Part shown: in pieces, positions 6,269 to 11,575 of the stretch
How positions within the stretch are numbered: the first letter of the stretch is position 1
Layout of the letters: every line of letters begins with the position of its first letter
Assembly: GCA_021780575.1 (NCBI GenBank)
Contig: JAJXYL010000018.1
Coordinates: 1 to 11,575, forward strand
Source of the DNA: a bacterium
Lineage (GTDB): Bacteria > Patescibacteriota > Minisyncoccia > Phycocordibacterales > Phycocordibacteraceae
Length of the DNA stretch: 11,575 nucleotides
Direction of reading: 5' to 3'
Notes under the pieces: model-generated
What the model saw: the letters and a program-made list of their open reading frames with translations, nothing else
Told to the model about the DNA's origin: nothing
Database searches by the model: none
Program-made: the position numbers and the translations under genes

Positions 6269-7252
6269 TTAGATGGGATCGGCGCGATATTCCGCCGGAG
6301 CGTCAGCGATGAATTTCAGCAATGCGTCACGCGAAAGTAGTCCTTTCTGCGCGCCAACGTGCTGGATGACAGACATCGAATTCACCGGTCCCCACAAAAG
6401 CGCTTCTTCAAGCGACTTGCCGAGCGTAAGGGCCACCGAGAAGGTTGAGGTCATGGCATCGCCCGCACCTGTACGGTTAATTGGGGATCTTGGGTCGGGA
6501 TATCGAGGTACCTTAAGCATCGTGGTGCCATCGTATGCATATGCGCCGTTCGGTCCGTCGGTAATGAGCGCTATGTTAGGACCAAGAGCGCGCATCTTTT
6601 GCAGAAGTTCTCTAATGTCCGTCTCGCCGAGCTCGAGAATACGCTCCGCTTCCTCTTTGTTTACCGCAACCACTTCCGTCACGGCGTAGAGCGGCGCGAG
6701 CCGCTCCTTACCCATTTTCATTTGGAAGGTACCCGGTTGGAAAGTGAGTTTCGTTTCTGGATGCGCCGTGAGCCACGCGGCGAGTTCGTCATGGAACGAC
6801 TCCGTGTGTTCTGCGACGGAGGAAAGGTACATCCATTTCGGCGGGGGGAGCGCAGCGGGAAGGTGGTAGGGATATGCCTCGTGCCGGATGAGAATAGTGC
6901 GCTCAGCCTCATAGCTGAGAGCGTAGTGGTGGTTCGTCGGGATACCGTCGTTTACCTGTATATAGCCCGTATCCATGCCTTCGCGCGCGAGTGCGGCAAT
7001 AATCTCTTCTCCGAATTTATCCTTCCCGACGTTTGAGATAAAACCGGTCGAGAGGCCGAGGCGCGCGGCAGACACGGCGGCGTTTGCGGCGTTTCCGACA
7101 GCCACGACGACCTCAGCGGATTCATAGGGTATTTTATCGCCCCACCGCATGGTGATGGTGCATGCCTCATTATTACTGTCGCAGTTCACCTGTGCTTCCT
7201 TCAAATTGATGAACTCATCGACGACGGTGTCCCCAATTGCTATGAAATCCAT
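6269..7252 (-). CDS. PfkB-family carbohydrate kinase
   Basis: This is a ribokinase/PfkB-fold kinase of 327 residues that transfers phosphate from a nucleotide to a sugar or nucleoside. 'GNAANAAVSAARLGL' (53-67) is PfkB signature 1. 'NRTGAGDAMTSTF' (259-271) is signature 2 with catalytic Asp265, though the usual leading Asp is Asn. 'VNKEEAERI' (197-205) is the conserved N-x-x-E region. 'TDGPNGAYAY' (231-240) precedes the nucleotide site. Residues 20-45 form a lid-like insertion with Cys24 and Cys31. The substrate cannot be read from sequence: ribose, fructose, fructose 6-phosphate, adenosine or sedoheptulose phosphate are all possible. It is divergent from the class I aldolase and next to pentose phosphate genes, which favours a sugar-phosphate role. 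It may fill the place of a missing 6-phosphofructokinase; this is inference. Confidence 0.9.
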   Translation of the reverse strand: MDFIAIGDTVVDEFINLKEAQVNCDSNNEACTITMRWGDKIPYESAEVVVAVGNAANAAVSAARLGLSTGFISNVGKDKFGEEIIAALAREGMDTGYIQVNDGIPTNHHYALSYEAERTILIRHEAYPYHLPAALPPPKWMYLSSVAEHTESFHDELAAWLTAHPETKLTFQPGTFQMKMGKERLAPLYAVTEVVAVNKEEAERILELGETDIRELLQKMRALGPNIALITDGPNGAYAYDGTTMLKVPRYPDPRSPINRTGAGDAMTSTFSVALTLGKSLEEALLWGPVNSMSVIQHVGAQKGLLSRDALLKFIADAPAEYRADPI

Positions 7253-7260
7253 AAATATTT

Positions 7261-7276
7261 TTCTAGCATTCTAGCA
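7261..7276 (+). repeat. Tandem octamer TTCTAGCA in divergent promoter
   Basis: TTCTAGCA occurs twice in a row (7261-7268 and 7269-7276) with no mismatch, in the 39-bp gap between pfkB and the aldolase gene. It covers the pfkB -10 region and could be a binding site for a regulator. Confidence 0.8.
7268..7276 (-). promoter_or_regulatory. Extended -10 for pfkB kinase
   Basis: Read on the minus strand the bases are TGCTAGAAT, an extended -10. The hexamer ends 15 nt before the pfkB ATG, predicting a leader of only about 8 nt. It directly abuts the extended -10 of the divergent aldolase gene. Confidence 0.45.
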
Positions 7277-7286
7277 TGGTACCATG
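7275..7286. promoter_or_regulatory. 12-bp palindrome over aldolase -10, possible operator
   Basis: CATGGTACCATG is a perfect palindrome centred between 7280 and 7281. It covers the presumed extended -10 of the aldolase gene (TGGTACCAT, 7277-7285) and touches the pfkB -10. A dimeric repressor bound here would block both genes. No regulator gene is visible in the window. Confidence 0.4.
7277..7285 (+). promoter_or_regulatory. Extended -10 for class I aldolase
   Basis: TGGTACCAT fits TGnTAnnnT. The hexamer ends 6 nt before ATG 7292, so a transcript from it would be leaderless or nearly so. No Shine-Dalgarno lies between it and the ATG. Confidence 0.4.
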
Positions 7287-7291
7287 AACGC

Positions 7292-8287
7292 ATGACTGAC
7301 CTTGTTGGTATAGCGCGCGCCTTCTTTGAAAAGGGCAAAGGAATTCTCGCCGCGGACGAAAGTGTGCACACCGCGACTGCGCGGCTGGCGAGTTATGGCG
7401 TCCCCGCGAGCGCGGAGATGCGCCGGCAATATCGCGACCTCTTCCTCGGCGCACCGGACGTAGAGCACCACCTTTCGGGAGTCATCCTTTTTTCCGAGAC
7501 GCTCCTCGAAGAAGGGAATGATAAGAAATTATTTCCCGAATCGCTTATATCGCGTGGCATTATGCCCGGCGTGAAAGTTGATCTCGGTACCGAGCCCTTC
7601 AGTGCAAGTCCACGAGAATTCATTACCAACGGCCTTATCGGTCTTCCCGAACGGCTACTCGAGTTCAAGAAGCAGGGGGCGGTCTTTACCAAATGGCGCT
7701 CTGTCATTCGCATTGACGGCGATACCTTACCCTCGCCACAGGCGCTCCACGAGAATGCGAAGCGCCTCGCAAGTTATGCGAAAGAGGTACAGACGGCCGG
7801 TATGGTGCCGATATTGGAGCCGGAAGTCCTGCATGAAGGGAAACACAGTCGCGCCCGCGCCCGCGCCGTAATCAGCGAGACGCTCAAGATACTTTTCTCC
7901 GTGCTCGACGAATTTTCGGTTGACCGCGCGAGCGTCATATTGAAAACGTCCATGGTGCTTTCGGGGAGCGAGAGCGGTAAGCATGATTCTCCCGAAGAAG
8001 TGGCCGATGACACGCTCGCGACGCTTATGGGAAATGTCCCGCCGCAGGTCTCCGGCATAGTCTTTCTCTCAGGCGGACAGACGCCGGACGAGTCGACCGC
8101 GAATCTTGCGGCAATAGCCCGCCGTGCGAAAGAAATAAACGCCCCCTGGCCGCTCACCTTCTCCTACGCGCGTGCGCTCCAGGAAGAGGCTCTCTCCGTA
8201 TGGAAGGGAAAGGAAGAGAATGTGCCAGCGGCCCGTGCGGCCTTCCTCGACCGGCTTGCGAAGGTTTCCGCTGCCACAATCGGCTAG
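7292..8287 (+). CDS. fba: Fructose-bisphosphate aldolase, class I
   Basis: This Schiff-base aldolase cleaves fructose 1,6-bisphosphate to glyceraldehyde 3-phosphate and dihydroxyacetone phosphate, and the reverse. The protein has 331 residues and resembles the animal/plant-type class I family. Landmarks are 'KGILAADES' (16-24, Asp22), 'GVKVDLGT' (93-100, Lys95), 'FTKWRSVIRI' (132-141, Lys134), 'PILEPEVL' (173-180, Glu176), the Schiff-base lysine Lys218 in 'VILKTSMVLSGS', 'FLSGGQ' (258-263) and 'WPLTFSYARALQ' (286-297). It lacks the long C-terminal tail with the terminal Tyr of muscle aldolase. Class I enzymes also accept sedoheptulose 1,7-bisphosphate, which matters beside a transketolase cluster. 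It is divergent from a PfkB kinase with only 39 bp between start codons, and bL25 follows 44 bp downstream with its own promoter. Confidence 0.96.
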   Translation: MTDLVGIARAFFEKGKGILAADESVHTATARLASYGVPASAEMRRQYRDLFLGAPDVEHHLSGVILFSETLLEEGNDKKLFPESLISRGIMPGVKVDLGTEPFSASPREFITNGLIGLPERLLEFKKQGAVFTKWRSVIRIDGDTLPSPQALHENAKRLASYAKEVQTAGMVPILEPEVLHEGKHSRARARAVISETLKILFSVLDEFSVDRASVILKTSMVLSGSESGKHDSPEEVADDTLATLMGNVPPQVSGIVFLSGGQTPDESTANLAAIARRAKEINAPWPLTFSYARALQEEALSVWKGKEENVPAARAAFLDRLAKVSAATIG

Positions 8288-8294
8288 GGAAGTA

Positions 8295-8323
8295 TTGCGT
8301 TTTATACCCGATTCGGCTATAGT
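8295..8323 (+). promoter_or_regulatory. Promoter of bL25 gene
   Basis: TTGCGT (8295-8300) and TATAGT (8318-8323) are separated by exactly 17 bp, the best -35/-10 pair in the window. The -10 ends 8 nt before ATG 8332, so the transcript would start at or within a few bases of the start codon. Confidence 0.55.
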
Positions 8324-8331
8324 CGAGCATT

Positions 8332-8991
8332 ATGCTTACGCTCACGGTTGAGAAGCGCACAGGCAAGGGCGCGAAGGCGTCCTCGCTTCGCCGCGCCGGG
8401 ATGCTCCCGGGTGTCGTATATGGCGCGCATCATGAAGCGACCCCAATCTCGATCCAGGCGCGCGCCTTTGAGAAGATCTTGCGAAAGGCCGGAGAAGCGA
8501 CCATCGTCTCGCTTGACGGCCTTGGCGAGGCTCTCCCGACTCTTATTCACGAGGTCGATCTTGATCCACTCACGAACCTTCCGCGTCACGTTGATTTCTA
8601 CGCGGTAACTAAGGGTGAGAAGGTCGAGGTTGCGATACCGCTCTCCTTTGAAGGATCTTCTCCCGCAGTGGAAGCGGGCGCGAATCTCGTGAAGGTGCTC
8701 CACGAACTTGAGGTTGCGGCGGATCCGATGAGTCTTCCTCCGAATATCTCGGTGGATCTCTCCGTCCTTGCGACTATAGGAGATCGGATACACGCAAAGG
8801 ATTTGAAGCTACCTGCGGGCGTCGAGCTTGCCGTCGAGCCTGATGAAGTCATCGCGCTCGTACAAGAGATCGTTGAAGAGAAGGAAGAAGTTGCCGCGCC
8901 TTCTGACCTCTCTGCAATTGAGGTGGAAAAGAAGGGCAAGGAAGAAGCGGCGGCAGATGATGCACCGGCAGGTGTGGCGCAAAGCACGTAA
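8332..8991 (+). CDS. rplY: 50S ribosomal protein bL25, CTC/TL5 type
   Basis: This ribosomal protein binds 5S rRNA in the large subunit. It has 219 residues, the long (general stress protein CTC/TL5) form. The N-terminal L25 domain spans about residues 1-92: 'RTGKGAKASSLRRAGMLPGV' is the signature, 'VVYG' (28-31) follows, and 'HVDFYAV' (86-92) ends the domain. A second all-beta domain follows to about residue 178 ('VEVAIPLSFEG' at its start, 'LPAGVELAVE' near its end). The last 40 residues are acidic and Glu/Ala/Lys-rich, probably disordered. It has its own -35/-10 and a likely weak terminator overlapping its stop, so it seems to be a single-gene unit between the aldolase and the transglycosylase. 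Confidence 0.96.
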   Translation: MLTLTVEKRTGKGAKASSLRRAGMLPGVVYGAHHEATPISIQARAFEKILRKAGEATIVSLDGLGEALPTLIHEVDLDPLTNLPRHVDFYAVTKGEKVEVAIPLSFEGSSPAVEAGANLVKVLHELEVAADPMSLPPNISVDLSVLATIGDRIHAKDLKLPAGVELAVEPDEVIALVQEIVEEKEEVAAPSDLSAIEVEKKGKEEAAADDAPAGVAQST

Positions 8992-9005
8992 GTGCATCTT
9001 TTTCT
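8984..9005 (+). terminator. Short hairpin with T-run after bL25 gene
   Basis: GCAC (8984-8987) pairs with GTGC (8992-8995) around a GTAA loop, a GNRA-type tetraloop, and is followed by ATCTTTTTCTT. The loop contains the TAA stop of rplY. The stem is only 4 bp, so it may be a weak or attenuating terminator. Confidence 0.4.
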
Positions 9006-9007
9006 TA

Positions 9008-9016
9008 TGCTAAAAT
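9008..9016 (+). promoter_or_regulatory. Extended -10 of transglycosylase gene
   Basis: TGCTAAAAT is a near-consensus extended -10. It ends 9 nt before ATG 9026, so the transcript would have essentially no leader. No Shine-Dalgarno is seen in the 9 bases between. Confidence 0.5.
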
Positions 9017-9025
9017 AGCCGGACG

Positions 9026-10411
9026 ATGCGCCGGTTCTTATATTTTGCTCTCGGATGCGCCATCTGTGTTGCGCCTACCACCGCGTCCGCACAAAGTGTG
9101 CAGCAGGCGGTAGCAAATCGCCAACAGGAGCTCCAGAATCAGCTCAACGACATTGAGAGCCAGATTAATGTGCAGCAGAGCCTTCTCGATACGGCGCAAA
9201 GCCAGCACCAGACGCTTCAGACTCAGATTGACGCGCTCAACGCGGAGATCAAGAGGACCCAGCTCCAGATACAAGCGATTAATCTCACCATCACTCAGTT
9301 AAACGGCGACATCGGCGTGCATAATCAGACCCTTTCGGGTCTCGCAGCGCAATTGGAGGCTGAACGGGAGTCGCTTGCGCAGATCCTGCGGCAGACCCAG
9401 ATGCTCGACGAGTACTCAGTCATCAATGTCGCGCTTGGCTCCCAAAGCGTCTCCGGCCTTTTCAGCGATCTGGACGCCTTCTCCTCCATTAAGAGCTCGC
9501 TTGCCAATTCCTTTAGTCAAATTCAGCAAACAAGTTCTTCAACCGAAGTGGAAAAAGAGGCTCTCCAGGCCCGGCTCGCCGAGCAGGAGCAGCTACGCAC
9601 CGTCGCGCAGCTCGCCAGACAGTCGGTACAGGCGCAGCAAGACGCGAAACAGCAGCTACTTGCACAGACCAAGGGAGTTGAAGCGAATTATCAGAAACTT
9701 CTCGCAACGAGCCAGAAGACCGCCGCGCAGATTCGCTCCCAACTCTTCAACCTGCGCGACACCGCCGCGATACCGTTCGGCACCGCGCTTACCTACGCGC
9801 TCGCTGCTGAAAAGGCGACCGGCACGCGCGCCGCAGTTACCCTCGGGGTTCTTAAACAGGAGACTAATCTTGGCGAGAATCTCGGAACCGGAACGTGGCG
9901 CACCGATATGGCACCGAACCGTGACCAGCCGGTCTTCGCATACATCACCCAGGTGCTTGGTCTCGACCCCGACCAGATGCCGGTTTCGAAAAAGCCGTCT
10001 TACGGTTGGGGTGGCGCAATGGGGCCGGGGCAGTTCATTCCCTCGACCTGGGTCTGCTACGGCGGTTTTATAAACGTGAAGACCGGGGGTTGTACGCCGT
10101 CCGGCGGTCTCGGAATTTCTTTCTGGCAGGGTCCATGGCAGTACGTCGCAAGCAAGGATCGCGTGCGCACCCTCCTGAACGCCTCTTCGCCAAGCAACCC
10201 CTGGACGGCACAAGTGGCGATTATGGCAACGGCGATGCTGATGGCAGATAACGGTGCCGGAGCGCAAACGTACGCGGCCGAGCGTACTGCCGCTTTGGAA
10301 TACTTCGCCGGCTCTCACTACCGGAATCCTGCCTACTCCTTCTATGGAGATGGAGTGATGGGATTCGCCGCACAGTTCCAGCAAGATATTGACCAACTAA
10401 ATGGGTCATAA
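9026..10411 (+). CDS. Secreted coiled-coil lytic murein transglycosylase
   Basis: This envelope enzyme probably cleaves the glycan strands of peptidoglycan. The protein has 461 residues. A signal peptide spans 1-22 (Arg2-Arg3, hydrophobic 4-16, cleavage likely after 'ASA'). Residues about 24-240 are a long Gln-rich coiled coil, like the regulatory arms of EnvC, CwlO or PcsB-type hydrolases. Residues about 248-460 are a transglycosylase domain close to the MltB/SLT type: 'VLKQETNLG' with the presumed catalytic Glu279, and 'GWGGAMGPGQFIPSTW' (327-342), matching the MltB 'GAMG..QFMPS' motif. Cys344 and Cys356 could form a disulfide. The coiled coil suggests control by a membrane partner, perhaps an FtsX-like or divisome protein, none of which is in the window. 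It has its own promoter. Confidence 0.88.
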   Translation: MRRFLYFALGCAICVAPTTASAQSVQQAVANRQQELQNQLNDIESQINVQQSLLDTAQSQHQTLQTQIDALNAEIKRTQLQIQAINLTITQLNGDIGVHNQTLSGLAAQLEAERESLAQILRQTQMLDEYSVINVALGSQSVSGLFSDLDAFSSIKSSLANSFSQIQQTSSSTEVEKEALQARLAEQEQLRTVAQLARQSVQAQQDAKQQLLAQTKGVEANYQKLLATSQKTAAQIRSQLFNLRDTAAIPFGTALTYALAAEKATGTRAAVTLGVLKQETNLGENLGTGTWRTDMAPNRDQPVFAYITQVLGLDPDQMPVSKKPSYGWGGAMGPGQFIPSTWVCYGGFINVKTGGCTPSGGLGISFWQGPWQYVASKDRVRTLLNASSPSNPWTAQVAIMATAMLMADNGAGAQTYAAERTAALEYFAGSHYRNPAYSFYGDGVMGFAAQFQQDIDQLNGS

Positions 10412-10487
10412 TGGGGTTCTATGCTTACCGGGTATTTGTCCACTTACCATAATCGATGACGCCAAGCATTAAGCTATTATAGTTACT
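10412..10487. other. Intergenic region before secreted repeat protein
   Basis: These 76 bases contain no convincing terminator. Near the right end TATTAT (10475-10480) ends 7 nt before ATG 10488 and TATAGT (10478-10483) ends 4 nt before it; either could be a -10. No Shine-Dalgarno is visible. Confidence 0.4.
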
Positions 10488-11575
10488 ATGTACTCAAAAT
10501 CCTCACGAATCCTCCCCGGTCTGCTCTTTCTATTAGTCATGTTTCTTCCAATCGGCGGGACGGCGCATGCTCAAACGGCTACTTCTAGTAGTAGCGTTAC
10601 ATGCACCTGTGCCGCGAATGGCGTGTCCTGTATGTTGTCAACGACAGCCTGTTCAGTCACCGTACCAAGCATTCCCGCTTGTCCGTCTGTTGTTTCTCTT
10701 GCGACTAATGCTCATTGCCTAGGAGACTACATCGGGCAATGCTACATCAATGACACCCAAAGTATGTATTACAAGTACTCCTGTCCTTCCTACGCCCTCA
10801 CCGTCACCCAGGGGGCAAACGGCACCATCAGCCCCGGCACAGTCTCGCTGACTTACGGCTCTAACCAAACCTTCACCATCACCCCGGCCTCGGGATACAG
10901 CATCAGCAGCGTCTCGGTTGACGGAGTAAGCCAGGGAGCCATCAGCACCTATACGTTCACGAACGTGACAGCAAATCACACCATCACCGCATCGTTTGTC
11001 CCCGCTCCCATCACGCTCACAGCAAACCCGGTCGCCTCCATCACGCTCCCAACCAATACCTTCACCGAGACCTATACCTTGACCGGAGGAACCTCGTCAA
11101 ACACAAACTGCCGCCTCCTCGACTATACCGGTACCACCACCCTTACCAGCTATGCCTCCTGTACGGGGAGCATCACCTACGCCGGACCTAGCACCGCCGG
11201 CACATACGGCTACTACGTCCAGGCCAACAAGGCCTCGACCGGACAGACAGTGACAAGCAACAAATTCACGGTCACGGTGAACCCGGCTCCCACCTGTCCT
11301 GCCACCACTATAAGTAATTGTGCTCTCCCTCAAACGACGAGCGGCTCCGCTGGCTCCTGCGCCCCAGGGTACAGCAATACATGTAGCTACACTTGCACCA
11401 ATGGTATCTGGAGCAAGAATTCGAACTCGTGCGCGCTCCCTACCTACGCCCTCACCGTCACCCAGGGGTCAAACGGCACCATCAGCCCCGGCACAGTCTC
11501 GCTGACTTACGGCTCTAACCAAACCTTCACCATCACCCCGGCCTCGGGATACAGCATCAGCAGCGTCTCGGTTGA
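10488..11575 (+). CDS. Secreted repeat protein with divergent InlB-type repeats (5' part)
   Basis: The frame from ATG 10488 is open to the end of the window (362 complete codons), so the 3' end is missing. A signal peptide covers residues 1-28, with cleavage likely after 'AHA'. Residues 29-100 are Cys-rich and not recognised. A complete divergent InlB B-repeat-like domain (Flg_new_2 style) follows at about residues 102-170, from 'YALTVTQGANGTISPG' to 'NHTITASFV'. An Ig-like beta domain runs from about 173 to 268. A Cys-rich module 'CAPGYSNTCSYTCTNGIWS' with flanking cysteines follows, and then a second InlB-type repeat begins at about residue 320. The repeat DNA is almost identical to the first copy. 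It is probably an exported surface or adhesin-like protein. Partners and function cannot be told from sequence. Confidence 0.85.
   Translation, partial: MYSKSSRILPGLLFLLVMFLPIGGTAHAQTATSSSSVTCTCAANGVSCMLSTTACSVTVPSIPACPSVVSLATNAHCLGDYIGQCYINDTQSMYYKYSCPSYALTVTQGANGTISPGTVSLTYGSNQTFTITPASGYSISSVSVDGVSQGAISTYTFTNVTANHTITASFVPAPITLTANPVASITLPTNTFTETYTLTGGTSSNTNCRLLDYTGTTTLTSYASCTGSITYAGPSTAGTYGYYVQANKASTGQTVTSNKFTVTVNPAPTCPATTISNCALPQTTSGSAGSCAPGYSNTCSYTCTNGIWSKNSNSCALPTYALTVTQGSNGTISPGTVSLTYGSNQTFTITPASGYSISSVSV
10789..10921 (+). repeat. Direct repeat, copy 1 (InlB-type domain)
   Basis: This 133-bp stretch recurs at 11443-11575, 654 bp (218 codons) downstream and in frame. Only one base differs (G10815 versus T11469, Ala to Ser). 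The left edge coincides with the start of the InlB-type domain; the right edge is cut by the window end, so the true repeat may be longer. Confidence 0.95.
11443..11575 (+). repeat. Direct repeat, copy 2 (InlB-type domain)
   Basis: This is the second copy of the 133-bp domain-coding repeat, running into the window end. The near identity at third codon positions shows recent duplication or gene conversion rather than selection on protein alone. Confidence 0.95.

Overview
The window reads as a piece of a Candidate Phyla Radiation (Patescibacteria) genome, most likely a GC-rich parcubacterial lineage of the Kaiserbacteria/Adlerbacteria kind. This placement is inference from gene content and style. 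The signs are a large Ser/Thr-rich surface protein with 'VGIGTTSP' fibre repeats and an S74 chaperone domain, a split transketolase, a compact block of central carbon genes with overlapping ends, a coiled-coil lytic transglycosylase, and a secreted protein built from divergent InlB-type repeats. TGA is used as a normal stop (ends of the first CDS and of rpe), so the recoded lineages (SR1, Gracilibacteria) are unlikely. No RNA genes, CRISPR arrays or insertion sequences were found.

Layout. (1) 2-1903: the 3' part of a secreted or fibre-like protein whose 5' end lies outside the window. It has an internal S74 autoprotease/chaperone domain, a beta-rich domain, a Thr/Ser linker with a 108-bp tandem repeat, and an Ig-like domain. 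(2) 2036-6247: a tight same-strand cluster of gapdh, rpiB, rpe, transketolase N-half, transketolase C-half and a 49-residue membrane peptide, with overlaps of 8 bp or gaps of 2-16 bp. (3) 6269-7252: a PfkB-family sugar kinase on the minus strand, convergent with the cluster and divergent from the next gene. (4) 7292-8287: class I fructose-bisphosphate aldolase. (5) 8332-8991: ribosomal protein bL25 (CTC type). (6) 9026-10411: a secreted coiled-coil lytic transglycosylase. (7) 10488 to the window end: the 5' part of a secreted repeat protein.

How the genes fit together. RpiB, Rpe and the two transketolase halves interconvert pentose phosphates with triose and hexose phosphates. Gapdh takes glyceraldehyde 3-phosphate into lower glycolysis. 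The aldolase joins or splits fructose (and possibly sedoheptulose) bisphosphate, and the PfkB kinase may supply a phosphorylated sugar. No transaldolase or canonical 6-phosphofructokinase is present in the window, so a kinase-plus-aldolase bypass through sedoheptulose 1,7-bisphosphate is an attractive but unproven idea. The cell-envelope genes sit on either side of this metabolic block.

The most interesting signals are: a consistent -10-like hexamer ending 6-9 nt before six start codons with no usable Shine-Dalgarno, which suggests leaderless transcripts; a 39-bp divergent pfkB/fba intergene with two abutting extended -10 boxes, a 12-bp palindrome and a tandem octamer; a perfect 13-bp-arm inverted repeat inside rpe; and an Rpe whose two metal-binding histidines are replaced. 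I found no defence system or other clearly new multi-gene system.
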